Below, in pieces: positions 8,642 to 17,671 of a stretch of DNA of 64,000 bases (its first letter is position 1; the number at the start of each line of letters is the position of its first letter). Location of the stretch: assembly GCF_000424265.1 (NCBI RefSeq), contig NZ_AUJO01000001.1:682001-746000 (forward strand). Reading direction: 5' to 3'. Below the pieces are notes generated by a model that did not search any database, was not told the DNA's origin, and worked only from the letters and a program-made list of their open reading frames with translations. This DNA is from Butyrivibrio sp. WCD3002 (lineage in GTDB: Bacteria; Bacillota; Clostridia; Lachnospirales; Lachnospiraceae). The position numbers and the translations under genes are program-made.

Positions 8642-9526
8642 TCACAACAAACTCTTTAGCTTATTTTCATATTTAGATATTCTGTCATTGATATCCTTGA
8701 TTTCTTCATCTGAAAGATGCTTTCTGTTATCAATAACATTGTATTCGATAACTTTTATCAGATTGGAATCTCCGCCTTCTCTTTTTTCCTTATCCATCTC
8801 CAAAACCATATTGAGTGCATCAATACCGACTTTGTATGCAAGCAGGAAAAGACTATTATCCGAAACCGCAGCCCCGGCTTCCGAAGCAACATCAAGGAAA
8901 GTAAAGAGCTTATCACTTACTGTCTTTCTTGTTTTCTCCGTGGCATTATCCTCTTCATCAAGCAGAACCGCCATTGCAGTGAGCACAAGCATATCTGACA
9001 GCTCACCATAAAGCTCATTGGTGCCAAGAAAATCGGTAATAAGCTTATACTTTTTCTGCCTGCTCATTTTCTGGGGCATTCCGGCCATCATTGAATGATC
9101 ATAGGCATTTCTTATCTCAACATCTGTTCTCATAAGCTCTGAAAAGGCAAATATAAGGGCCTGTCTGTCCTCTTTTGTTACGCCCTCTGACTCACCGCCT
9201 CGCAATAAGCCAAGCTTATCTATTGCAGCCATCAGAAACTGTCCTGAGTCAAGCGCTGCATGTATGCAGTCCCTGGCAAAGATAGGATCATAATCATCAA
9301 GTGCTCTTGATGCTATGCACATATTTGCTGCAAAAAGAGAGGTCGCGTAAAGGTCATAATCAACACTTCCATCCTCATCCTGCTCATCAAAAGCCTTTTC
9401 CATGGCATCACGAAGCTCCTGCGCCAATTCTTCATTTTTAGCATCGGAAAACTCCAGCTCGTATAAGCCGTAGGCTACAGATAAACCTTCTGCGCTTTTT
9501 CTTCTTAATTCTAAAATATCTTTCAT
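8642..9526 (-). CDS. Uncharacterised acidic, largely helical protein
   Basis: I do not recognise it. The 294-residue product is acidic, rich in Asp, Glu, Leu and Ala, and looks all-helical, without a signal peptide or membrane segment, so it is probably cytoplasmic. Regular helices such as LEFSDAKNEELAQELRDAME near the start and a charged C-terminus (DRISKYENKLKSLL) suggest a helical scaffold or repeat fold. I chose the ATG at 9526 because GGGAG lies five bases before it; a longer frame starting six codons earlier uses the ribosome site itself as codons. It sits alone between gpmI and the RpiB-like gene's terminator. Confidence 0.65.
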   Translation of the reverse strand: MKDILELRRKSAEGLSVAYGLYELEFSDAKNEELAQELRDAMEKAFDEQDEDGSVDYDLYATSLFAANMCIASRALDDYDPIFARDCIHAALDSGQFLMAAIDKLGLLRGGESEGVTKEDRQALIFAFSELMRTDVEIRNAYDHSMMAGMPQKMSRQKKYKLITDFLGTNELYGELSDMLVLTAMAVLLDEEDNATEKTRKTVSDKLFTFLDVASEAGAAVSDNSLFLLAYKVGIDALNMVLEMDKEKREGGDSNLIKVIEYNVIDNRKHLSDEEIKDINDRISKYENKLKSLL

Positions 9527-9605
9527 TATTACTCCCATTTTCAAATTCTATAAAATAAGATTTCGTATATGAAATCCCCGGGTGCGAGCTTCGTATATTC
9601 CGCAA

Positions 9606-9655
9606 GATAAAAGCCTCGCAAATGTACGCTTTTGCGTTATCATCTGCGAGGCTTT
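9606..9655 (-). terminator. Terminator after the RpiB-like gene
   Basis: Eleven-base stem AAAGCCTCGCA/TGCGAGGCTTT (9610-9620 with 9645-9655), with a small inner hairpin and a short T stretch on the minus strand. Confidence 0.75.
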
Positions 9656-9673
9656 GTTTACAGGAAATATTCT

Positions 9674-10315
9674 TTATTTCATAAGCTCGTTAACGTACTT
9701 CTTAATTTTATCATCCTTTGCATTAGCATTAAAGTACTCAAGGAAATGTTCGCCTGAAAGCGCACCCTTAACAAGATCCTGATCAAGCTTTGAAAGTATC
9801 TCTGTAAGATCCTGAACGTAGGTAACCTTCTTTACCTCATCAAGAATCTTCTTATTTCTCTGCTCCGGCACTGCTCTTTCTCTGGGATATCCCTGCCCGC
9901 CGGGCTCGCAGAAAAGCTTCTCGAAAATATACTCGAGATTGAGGTCTCCGCCCCATCCATAGCCCTTTGCAAAAGGAAGTGAAATTGCATTTCCATCGTT
10001 TATCTGAGCGAAAGTATAGGCATCAAGCGCATCCTCAACATGTCCGCAGATAACACCCGGAAAGCTGTTAAGAGCAAGCATTGCGCCTTCACCTGTACCG
10101 CAGCCTGTTACAACATAATCAACTGCTCCTGAATTAAGCAGCACTGCTGCAAGAATACCATTCTGAACATAGGTAAGCTGTGCCTCATCCTCAGCTGAAT
10201 ACATACCGTAATTAAATACCTCGAAGCCGTAACCGTCAGCTACCTTCTTGAGTGAATTGTATATAACCTGATTTTTTGCCGCCTGACTGTTCTCGTTAAT
10301 AAGACCGATCTTCAT
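9674..10315 (-). CDS. RpiB/LacA/LacB-family sugar-phosphate isomerase
   Basis: Isomerises an aldose phosphate to a ketose phosphate; the exact sugar is not visible. The first 150 residues follow the family: MKIGLINENSQAAKN, then VDYVVTGCGTGEGAMLALN, which holds the active-site Cys near residue 72, and PGVICGHVEDALDA. At 213 residues it is longer than the usual 140-170; the extra C-terminal 60 residues are charged and helical. The ribosome site GGGAGG is buried in a strong hairpin directly before the ATG. A ROK kinase is the next gene upstream, which fits sugar-phosphate metabolism. Confidence 0.85.
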   Translation of the reverse strand: MKIGLINENSQAAKNQVIYNSLKKVADGYGFEVFNYGMYSAEDEAQLTYVQNGILAAVLLNSGAVDYVVTGCGTGEGAMLALNSFPGVICGHVEDALDAYTFAQINDGNAISLPFAKGYGWGGDLNLEYIFEKLFCEPGGQGYPRERAVPEQRNKKILDEVKKVTYVQDLTEILSKLDQDLVKGALSGEHFLEYFNANAKDDKIKKYVNELMK

Positions 10316-10316
10316 A

Positions 10317-10360
10317 AAAAATAACCTCCCAAATAAAAAGTATTTGCAAGGTTATTTTAT
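10317..10360 (-). promoter_or_regulatory. Hairpin covering the ribosome site of the RpiB-like gene
   Basis: On the minus strand AAAATAACCT (10349-10358) pairs perfectly with AGGTTATTTT (10318-10327), and an inner CAAAT/ATTTG adds five pairs. The right arm contains the GGGAGG ribosome site and is followed by a T-rich run up to the ATG. It could block translation or act as a terminator unless melted. Confidence 0.6.
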
Positions 10361-10437
10361 CTCTAAATATTTATTTATTCCATATTACAGGATTATTAGT
10401 GCTGTTTTTTCAACATTTCCTGCATAAAAAGCTGTAG

Positions 10438-11397
10438 TTAATTATCCTCTATCATTGCAAGAGCGCCGTAGATATTGGAATCATCACCAAGCGCAGCTTT
10501 CTTCAGTTCTACGGTATTTCTGATTGAAGGCATGCAGTAGCGGTCAACCTCAGCCAGAATCTTCTCCATGAAGAAATCGCCAACAGCCTCCATAACACCG
10601 CCGCCATAAACAACAATGTCAGGACTTATGGTATTGATCATATTACCTGTGGCAATCGCAAGATAATGGCACGCTCTGTCAACTGCTTCAAGAGTAACAG
10701 GATCACCGGCAGCAATGGCTTTTTTCAGGTTCTTACTCTTAAATACGCCATTCTCAATTGTGTCGGCAAGCATATTCTTTCTGCCTCTGTTTGTTTGCTG
10801 CATGATATAAGCACTCATGCCCTTTTTACTTGAAAATGCTTCAAGGCAGCCTCTCTGTCCGCATCCGCAAAGAGGTCCCTCAGGATCAAGAATCATGTGG
10901 CCGTACTCGGCAGCCTTGTACTTATTTCCAGTGAAAAGCTTGCCATCAAGGATAAGTCCGCCACCCATTCCTGTACCTACGAAAAATCCAACTACATTTT
11001 TGTAGCCCTTGGCTACGCCGTATTTATATTCTCCAAGAACGCCCACGTTAACATCATTTCCAATATAAAAAGGAATTCCTACTTCTTTCTCTATGGAAGA
11101 TTTGATGTCATAATTCTGCCATGGAAGATTAGGGGATGTAAGGACGATACCTGCACCCTGATCGATTACACCCGGAGCGCCTGCTGCTATTGCCTTAATC
11201 TTGGACTTCTTAATATCAGAATCCTTGATCATGTCGTTAACGACACTTATGATGACTTTCTCGATATTATTTACATCATCGCCCATTTCCTTTGTCTTCT
11301 TTTTAAGGCGATACACGATTTCTTTCTTTTCATTGAAAATCGCGCCAAGTATCTTAGTTCCCCCAATATCAAGGCAAATGTTATAAGTATCTCCCAT
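10438..11397 (-). CDS. ROK-family sugar kinase (glucokinase-like)
   Basis: Likely phosphorylates glucose or a related hexose in the cytoplasm. The 319-residue protein has the ATP phosphate loop CLDIGGTKILGA near residues 8-19, the sugar-binding region AAGAPGVID and NDVNVGVLGEYKYG, GTGMGGGLI, and the ROK zinc motif CGCGQRGCLEAF near residues 177-188. It lacks an N-terminal DNA-binding domain, so it is a kinase and not a NagC-type repressor. Its ATG overlaps the stop of the upstream GGDEF/EAL gene in a TAATG, so translation is probably coupled. Substrate is inferred. Confidence 0.9.
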   Translation of the reverse strand: MGDTYNICLDIGGTKILGAIFNEKKEIVYRLKKKTKEMGDDVNNIEKVIISVVNDMIKDSDIKKSKIKAIAAGAPGVIDQGAGIVLTSPNLPWQNYDIKSSIEKEVGIPFYIGNDVNVGVLGEYKYGVAKGYKNVVGFFVGTGMGGGLILDGKLFTGNKYKAAEYGHMILDPEGPLCGCGQRGCLEAFSSKKGMSAYIMQQTNRGRKNMLADTIENGVFKSKNLKKAIAAGDPVTLEAVDRACHYLAIATGNMINTISPDIVVYGGGVMEAVGDFFMEKILAEVDRYCMPSIRNTVELKKAALGDDSNIYGALAMIEDN

Positions 11398-14300
11398 TAC
11401 TTATCCTCCTTTTGTTCTGACTTAATATACTGTCCGTAGTTGTTTCTGCCGCTTTCCTTAACTTTGTAGAGTGCCTTATCGGCATTCTGATATAACGAGT
11501 TATAATTAGTACCATCATCAGGACAAAGAGCATATCCTATAGACATAGTATACGTCACTTTTTGTCCTTTGTATTCAAATGATTTATCCATTGTAGAAAA
11601 ATCACTTAGAATTTTATCAACTTCAGGCTGAGTTTTATTCCTTATTATTACCATGAACTCATCTCCGCCTATTCGTGCAGGATAGCTGTCATCTCCCATG
11701 TACTTCTTCATTCTCTCAGAAGCATCCTGAAGGACCTTATCACCACAGTCATGTCCATAGTTATCATTAAACTGTTTGAAGAAATCAAGATCAAGAAGCA
11801 CCATTGCGAAGTTCTGCGTTTCAGGATCGTTCATGATATTCTCAACTACCCTTGTAATGGTCATTCTGTTGAACAGTCCTGTGAGAACATCCCTCTCCGC
11901 AAGATTTCTGATGGTCTCATTGGTGCGCTTAAACTCATCAACGTCATAAGTGAGGATATATACATGAATATTGTCACCGTCACGAATTTTCCTGATCTGG
12001 TAGCAGGCGTTCTGATATCTTGGCTTATCACTTGCACCGGTTCTCTGGAGATATACGATTTTTCCTGAAATATTACCTTTCTCATACTCGGCAATAAGTC
12101 TGTCCTTGTCATAGAACTCGTACATCTTATCCCTGTCTTCTTCAATGACCTGTGAAAATACCATGCTTTTTATCACTTCACCAAAAGGAAGTGAGATATA
12201 TCCGGTTTCACCAAAGTCACTGATAAGACCGCTTTGTCCAAGATGCATATATATAGTCTGATCATCCGTAAGAGAAGCCTCAAGGAAAAACGTATTCCTG
12301 ATAAACTGTTCAAAGGATCCATAACCAAGGGTATCGGTAAAGGCATCACTGGCAAGAAGCAGGTATATAGGATCACTTGGCATATCATAATATTCACTGC
12401 CACTCTGACTTATTTCAGGAAGCTTTCTCATACGCTCTGCATCGATACTTCTTGAACACATAAGAAACATCTTGCTGCCTTCGGAAATAATAGGAACTAT
12501 GAGGTACATAAGCCAGTTGTACTCTCCGTTAACATCTATTGTTCTAAAGTAATCCGTCAAATGGTCAGTGCCAAATTCCGCAAGTCGTTCATCGAGTGTA
12601 CTGCAATCGAAAAATGAAATAAAGGCGGTTCTGTCTTCATTGTAAATGGCTTCATTGGCAAACTTTACAATTGCCTCTGAGAATTTACAATCAGACAGAG
12701 AAACACCATATTTTGTCTTATTTTCATAGATTATATCGAATTCATCCGTATCTATCTGCGTTCTTGCAATTCTCGTATATAACGGATACAAAAATCTCAG
12801 AGAATTGTTAAGCTTTGCCGCTCTGGTCTCAGGATCATTTTTCGTCAAAGTCTCAATTGTTGCAATCAAGGCAGCTTTGCCTATGCTGTCATCAATGATT
12901 CTTCTGAGCATAATCCTGTGGAAACCTTTGCCTGTAACAAATTCCATAGCATGGATTTCATCATCTTTAGATGAATTACGGGCAAGATCTCGTAGCTGCT
13001 TTGAGAATGGATTTAGCTTGTCGTTAAATACCATTTCAACATTATAAAGACCATCAATAAACATGTCTGAAATGACCTCGTCAAAGCCGCGACTGGTCAT
13101 CAGTATCCTGAACTTCCTTCCGTTAAATACCATAATAGCAAGCGGAAGCTGATTCAGATATGTAAATTCGTCCTCATGATTAGAATTTCTGTTCTCAATG
13201 GGCGTCTGAGAAAGAATATTAACTTTACCGATTTCACGATAAAAATCTCTCTCTTCAAAGGTCTCATATTCGTATGGATAAATACCCTCATCGTAATAAT
13301 CTATAGGCTTTGCTTCTGAATAAAGATGTCCCTGGGTCTTCTCGCAGCCGGTCTGCTTAAGAAATTCCAGAACCTCCTCATCCTCAACGGCGCCCATCAT
13401 TGTGGTCATGCCAAGCTCCTTTGAAAGATTAAGGATGTTTTTCAGAATAATTCTTGATGTCAGGTCATTATTGAATCCGGAAAGGAAATTACTATTAATC
13501 TTGATAGTATCAAAAGGCATATCTCTGATCGCCTGAAGCGCAGAATACTCACTTCCGAAATCATCAAATACTATGTGGAAACCATTTTCTTTAAATTTTT
13601 CCAGTTCTTTCTGTATGCCCTTTTTGTCTCTGGTTATTTCAGCTTCACTTATCTCAATCTGAATCAGGTCATTTGTCAGATTATTTTTTTCCAGTTCCTC
13701 CTTAAGCAATTCCAGTACATCCATAAGGAGAAAATCGAGTTTTGTGAGATTAATCGAAACAGGAACCGGCTCCATTCCTCTGTCGATAACAGTTCTCTGA
13801 TCCTTACATACCTGTCTTATAACATATTCATCAAGTAAATGGATCTTTCTTGAATTCTCCAGAACAGGCACAAAATCGTATGGCAAAAGAAATCCATACT
13901 CATCGTTTTTCCACCTGGCAAGTGCTTCCAAACCGCATACTTTTCCTGATAATGTGTGGAATATGGGCTGATAGTAAACCACTATTTCTCCGTTTTTAAG
14001 AGCATCCTCCAAATGGTGCACAACATAGTGCTGCATAAGGATTTTCTCATCCACATCATTTTTGTCAAAAATTGAAAATTCGGATTCGTTCTTTTCACAA
14101 AGATCACATGCAATCTTTGCGTTCTCCACCATTTCGAGACCGTTTCTGTCATCGGGATTGATAGCATATATACCGGCTTTTATTTCCATTCCGGTATGAA
14201 TATATACTTCATCAAAATCCATTTTTATTTTCTTTATAAAACGCTCTATATCATCTATATCTGTGAAAACAATGAACTGATCATCATCGAATTTCCCGAC

Positions 14301-14531
14301 AAGATCTACGGGGAAGCAATTTTTTATCTTATTAGCCACAAAGAGCAGAACTTCATAGCCTTCATCAATACCATTTCTAATATAATATGAATCAAACCCT
14401 TTAATACTAAAAAATACACAGCAAAAAGAAGCAGCAAATTCACCATTTTCTGCTTTTTCATTTATAACATTGATTAGTGAATCTTTTAGATATAGGTCCG
14501 TGATCAACCAATTGTTAGTATCTTTTTTCAC
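11397..14531 (-). CDS. Large GGDEF-EAL-GGDEF cyclic-di-GMP signalling protein
   Basis: A 1044-residue protein with no membrane segment. The N-terminal GGDEF-like domain is degenerate (GKFDDDQF at residues 79-86). The EAL domain (about 170-420) keeps EAL at 202-204 and FDDFG at 322-326, but KID is KIN at 344-346 and loop 6 reads DFGSEYSAL in place of DFGTGYSSL. A long middle region, about 450-880, looks PAS-like. The C-terminal GGDEF is intact at 955-959, with no RxxD inhibition site where one is expected. Net diguanylate cyclase activity is therefore more likely than phosphodiesterase activity. It is translationally coupled to the ROK kinase. Confidence 0.92.
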   Translation of the reverse strand: MKKDTNNWLITDLYLKDSLINVINEKAENGEFAASFCCVFFSIKGFDSYYIRNGIDEGYEVLLFVANKIKNCFPVDLVGKFDDDQFIVFTDIDDIERFIKKIKMDFDEVYIHTGMEIKAGIYAINPDDRNGLEMVENAKIACDLCEKNESEFSIFDKNDVDEKILMQHYVVHHLEDALKNGEIVVYYQPIFHTLSGKVCGLEALARWKNDEYGFLLPYDFVPVLENSRKIHLLDEYVIRQVCKDQRTVIDRGMEPVPVSINLTKLDFLLMDVLELLKEELEKNNLTNDLIQIEISEAEITRDKKGIQKELEKFKENGFHIVFDDFGSEYSALQAIRDMPFDTIKINSNFLSGFNNDLTSRIILKNILNLSKELGMTTMMGAVEDEEVLEFLKQTGCEKTQGHLYSEAKPIDYYDEGIYPYEYETFEERDFYREIGKVNILSQTPIENRNSNHEDEFTYLNQLPLAIMVFNGRKFRILMTSRGFDEVISDMFIDGLYNVEMVFNDKLNPFSKQLRDLARNSSKDDEIHAMEFVTGKGFHRIMLRRIIDDSIGKAALIATIETLTKNDPETRAAKLNNSLRFLYPLYTRIARTQIDTDEFDIIYENKTKYGVSLSDCKFSEAIVKFANEAIYNEDRTAFISFFDCSTLDERLAEFGTDHLTDYFRTIDVNGEYNWLMYLIVPIISEGSKMFLMCSRSIDAERMRKLPEISQSGSEYYDMPSDPIYLLLASDAFTDTLGYGSFEQFIRNTFFLEASLTDDQTIYMHLGQSGLISDFGETGYISLPFGEVIKSMVFSQVIEEDRDKMYEFYDKDRLIAEYEKGNISGKIVYLQRTGASDKPRYQNACYQIRKIRDGDNIHVYILTYDVDEFKRTNETIRNLAERDVLTGLFNRMTITRVVENIMNDPETQNFAMVLLDLDFFKQFNDNYGHDCGDKVLQDASERMKKYMGDDSYPARIGGDEFMVIIRNKTQPEVDKILSDFSTMDKSFEYKGQKVTYTMSIGYALCPDDGTNYNSLYQNADKALYKVKESGRNNYGQYIKSEQKEDK

Positions 14532-14635
14532 TTTGATACCTGCCCGGCTTTATTCATATTACTAATTAATGTTATCAAAATACAAAATATAAAACTATAT
14601 CAAATCCGAAATGTTATAGAAAAATTATAGAAATT

Positions 14636-14666
14636 TAAGAAAAGGGCCGCCTATGAAAGGCAGCCC
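14636..14666 (-). terminator. Terminator after the transaldolase-like gene
   Basis: GGGCTGCC pairs with GGCGGCCC (one G-U) across 14644-14666 and is followed by TTTTCTT on the minus strand. Confidence 0.8.
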
Positions 14667-14681
14667 CCAAATTACATTATA

Positions 14682-15335
14682 TTATTCACCGAAAACAGCC
14701 TTGTAATCCTTCTGGAACTTTTCAATTCCTGCTGTTGTAAGAGGGTGATTAACCATCTGTGCGATTACAGCATAAGGAACTGTAGCAATGTGAGCACCTG
14801 CAAGTGCACAGTCTGTTACGTGCATAGGATGACGAACTGAAGCGGCGATGATCTCTGTATCAATACCGTGTAAGTCAAAGATCTGAGCAACCTCAGAAAT
14901 AAGGTCTGTACCTCTTGTGCTGATATCATCAAGTCTTCCAAGGAAAGGACTTACGAAAGCAGCGCCTGCTCTTGCTGCAAGAAGTGCCTGGTTAGCTGTG
15001 AAGATAAGAGTCATGTTGATCTTGATACCCTCAGCTGAAAGTGTGTGGCAAGCCTTGAGACCTTCCTCTGTCATAGGGATCTTAACAACCATGTTAGGAT
15101 GAATCTTAGCGATCTCACGTCCCTCTGCAATCATGCCCTCAGCGTCAACTGTTGTAGCCTTAACCTCACCACTGATAGGTCCGTCAACGATAGATGCGAT
15201 CTCAGCAACTACCTGCTTGAAATCTCTGCCTTCCTTTGCGATAAGGGAAGGGTTTGTGGTAACACCGCAAATAACGCCCATATCATTGGCTTTCTTGATG
15301 TCTTCTACATTAGCAGTATCCAAAAAGAATTTCAT
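14682..15335 (-). CDS. fsa: Fructose-6-phosphate aldolase / transaldolase-like protein
   Basis: A small class I aldolase of the TalC/MipB group that cleaves or forms fructose 6-phosphate, or acts as a transaldolase. The 217-residue product begins [18 protein letters not shown] and has [13 protein letters not shown] at 24-36. The Schiff-base lysine is K85 in [12 protein letters not shown], the same position as in Escherichia coli FsaA. The ATG at 15335 has AGGAG seven bases upstream; an earlier in-frame ATG adds 14 residues not seen in the family. It is a single gene with its own promoter and terminator. Distinguishing aldolase from transaldolase activity is not possible here. Confidence 0.92.
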   Translation of the reverse strand: MKFFLDTANVEDIKKANDMGVICGVTTNPSLIAKEGRDFKQVVAEIASIVDGPISGEVKATTVDAEGMIAEGREIAKIHPNMVVKIPMTEEGLKACHTLSAEGIKINMTLIFTANQALLAARAGAAFVSPFLGRLDDISTRGTDLISEVAQIFDLHGIDTEIIAASVRHPMHVTDCALAGAHIATVPYAVIAQMVNHPLTTAGIEKFQKDYKAVFGE

Positions 15336-15402
15336 AATACACTCCTGTCCGCTTAAGCTTTGCTTAAGCTTAAACAACTATAAGATTTTTCATACATTGA
15401 AA

Positions 15403-15430
15403 ATAATAGCATACATAAATTTAATTTCAA
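15403..15430 (-). promoter_or_regulatory. Promoter of the transaldolase-like gene
   Basis: TTGAAA (15425-15430) and TATTAT (15403-15408) on the minus strand with a 16-base spacer. Between it and the gene lies GCTTAAGC repeated twice (15352-15371), purpose unknown. Confidence 0.55.
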
Positions 15431-15485
15431 ATGTAAATGTGCCTTTTTAATATAAAAAATTGCTTTTACTTTATTTGCCCGGTAA

Positions 15486-15974
15486 TTAACTTAAATCTCC
15501 GCCATCATCATGTAAAAGAGTGGAGGGATCACCATCAGCAGCGGTAGTTGCCAGAGTGTCGCACCTCTCATTTTCGGGATGTCCGTCATGTCCCTTAACC
15601 CAGTGCCAGGTTACATTATGCTTTTCGACAGCACCAAGAAGCCTTTTCCACAGCTCCACGTTTTTTACTGCCTTGCCATCAGATTTCTTCCAGCCCTTCT
15701 TTATCCAGTTCTCAATCCAATGCTCGTTAAATGCGCTTATCACATATTTAGAATCTGAATAAAGCTCCACGTCACATGGCTTGTTCAGAGCTTCCAGGCC
15801 CGCAATTGCGCCCATAAGCTCCATTCGATTATTGGTGGTCTTATCGTATCCTGCGCTTATCTCCTTCTCGTGGAGCTCTCCCTTCGCATCTATAAACTGA
15901 AGAACTGTTCCGTATCCACCGGGCCCGTCCGGATTCCCTCTTGCTGAACCATCTGAATAAATAGTTACTTTCAT
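15486..15974 (-). CDS. rnhA: Ribonuclease HI
   Basis: Cleaves the RNA strand of RNA-DNA hybrids. The 162-residue protein keeps all catalytic residues: D8 in [12 protein letters not shown]52 in [11 protein letters not shown]74 in LYSDSKYV, and D139 in NERCDTLA, with His129 in [10 protein letters not shown]. It carries a normal basic handle ([12 protein letters not shown]). Its ATG overlaps the stop of the MutS-like gene by four bases (ATGA), so it is the last gene of the operon. A second RNase H (HII) lies at 51.8 kb. Confidence 0.95.
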   Translation of the reverse strand: MKVTIYSDGSARGNPDGPGGYGTVLQFIDAKGELHEKEISAGYDKTTNNRMELMGAIAGLEALNKPCDVELYSDSKYVISAFNEHWIENWIKKGWKKSDGKAVKNVELWKRLLGAVEKHNVTWHWVKGHDGHPENERCDTLATTAADGDPSTLLHDDGGDLS

Positions 15975-17659
15975 TTACACCTCTTCCAAATTCCTTCTTT
16001 GTCAAAATACTCTGCCATTGCTTCTGCATCCTCTACTATGGACTTATCATAGCCTATGGATTCAAGTAACTTTATGGCATTCCTAGTTGTGGCAGGACCT
16101 GTGCGTATTTTGTAGTCAAAAATAACGTCTCCGCCTGTCATATCCCCTTCAAAATGGTAAATATCATATTTATCTGACAAAATACCGCAAAGCTCGCCGT
16201 CATGAGTTGCCGCAAAGCAGAAAACACCTTCTTTTGTAAAATAATCAAGAACCATTGAAGAAGCGGCTATTCTCTCTGTTGTATTTGTACCCCGGAGCAC
16301 CTCATCCACAAAGCAAAGAACAGGTGCAGCTGCTTTATCTCTCGCTGCATCAATAACGCGCTTTAGGGATTTTATCTCTGCCATATAATAGCTGTCGCCA
16401 AGATTAAGGTCATCACGCAGTGCCATTGAGCTGTAGATTCTAAATAACCGTCCCGTGTAGGAAACCGCAGTACAGGTATGTATTGTCTGAGCAAAAATAC
16501 TGTTTATGGCACTCATTTTAAGAAAAGTTGATTTTCCGGATGCATTGGAGCCTGTAAGCAAAAGTCCCCTGTTTAGTACGATGGAATTGGGCACCGGACT
16601 ATCAAGAAGGGGATGATATCCATCTTCTATTTTGTATGTATCATCTGATACAAATACAGGCCTGCAGTATTTTCCGTCAAGGGATGCCCTGTAGTAACAG
16701 ATAGCCAAAGTCGCATCCATTTTTCCCATAATGGTAATAAGTCTGTCGACGCTTCCCTTTTCAGGCTCAAGCTTATCGAACATCCTACCAAACTTTATCA
16801 GGTCAATGTGAGTTATCATCCTCACATAGTCCGCGATAATATCAAGGGGATTACCGCTTCCCGTTCTTCCTGCCCCTGATATAACAATCCATGAATTCCT
16901 TGAAAAGCCGCCCAGAGTATCTGTAAGCGACTTAAGCTCTTCGCATTCCTTGGAAAAAGCCGAGGTCTTCTCTGCCGCAATTTCCTTAGCCCATCTTATC
17001 AGCCTGCATATATATGCGAAGGTCACAAGATAAGGTTCTATCTGAGCTTTTATCTTAAAATAGGTCACAATGTTATAGCTTACAACAGCAAGAAGAGCAA
17101 TAAATCCTACAGTAAAGTTAACAAAGGACATATAAATGATTGATGCCACCATAAGAACAAGGGCAAGATAATGCGGAACAGCTGATATTCTCTTTGCTCC
17201 GCTTAGCAGCTCTAAATAATCATATATGGAATACTTTCCGGATTTTCCTATCTTATGAAAAACAGATTTAAGTCTGATTCTTTCCTCTTCATTTTCGGAA
17301 AGACCCTTAAGCTCATTTTCCAACTCATCAAAATCATCTACATAGCGAGGATTTCTGAGCATGTAGTAAAGATACTCTTCACCTGAGGATGATTCGCAGT
17401 AATTGATTCTGTCAAAAACCTCTGTCATAGACAGATCTGAGAAAGTGATATCATCAACAAAGTACTGTCCCTTGTGCTTTTCATGATATCCGCTTATATG
17501 TGAATTTTTGGACAAAAGCCTTTTATCAGGCTTTTGTCCAAATTCTTTTTTAAACTTATTACAAAACTTTTTCTCTTCCGCCCTTGCGTTCCTTAGTCCA
17601 AAAAGAAAAAGGACAAACAGGAAACCGCAAATGCCAAGCAAAAAATAAACTCCGCTCAT
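15971..17659 (-). CDS. Membrane-associated MutS-like ATPase
   Basis: A MutS-family ATPase lacking the mismatch-recognition and endonuclease parts. The 562-residue product begins with a hydrophobic segment (about residues 4-20) and has two more around residues 165-205 ([15 protein letters not shown] and [17 protein letters not shown]). The C-terminal ATPase holds the Walker [17 protein letters not shown] and Walker [18 protein letters not shown]. This matches the small membrane MutS-like proteins of Firmicutes, whose role is unknown. I chose the ATG at 17659, which has GGGGA five bases ahead; the upstream in-frame TTG is part of that site. It is 12 bases after the deaminase gene and overlaps rnhA. 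Confidence 0.85.
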   Translation of the reverse strand: MSGVYFLLGICGFLFVLFLFGLRNARAEEKKFCNKFKKEFGQKPDKRLLSKNSHISGYHEKHKGQYFVDDITFSDLSMTEVFDRINYCESSSGEEYLYYMLRNPRYVDDFDELENELKGLSENEEERIRLKSVFHKIGKSGKYSIYDYLELLSGAKRISAVPHYLALVLMVASIIYMSFVNFTVGFIALLAVVSYNIVTYFKIKAQIEPYLVTFAYICRLIRWAKEIAAEKTSAFSKECEELKSLTDTLGGFSRNSWIVISGAGRTGSGNPLDIIADYVRMITHIDLIKFGRMFDKLEPEKGSVDRLITIMGKMDATLAICYYRASLDGKYCRPVFVSDDTYKIEDGYHPLLDSPVPNSIVLNRGLLLTGSNASGKSTFLKMSAINSIFAQTIHTCTAVSYTGRLFRIYSSMALRDDLNLGDSYYMAEIKSLKRVIDAARDKAAAPVLCFVDEVLRGTNTTERIAASSMVLDYFTKEGVFCFAATHDGELCGILSDKYDIYHFEGDMTGGDVIFDYKIRTGPATTRNAIKLLESIGYDKSIVEDAEAMAEYFDKEGIWKRCK

Positions 17660-17671
17660 TAAATTCCCCAA

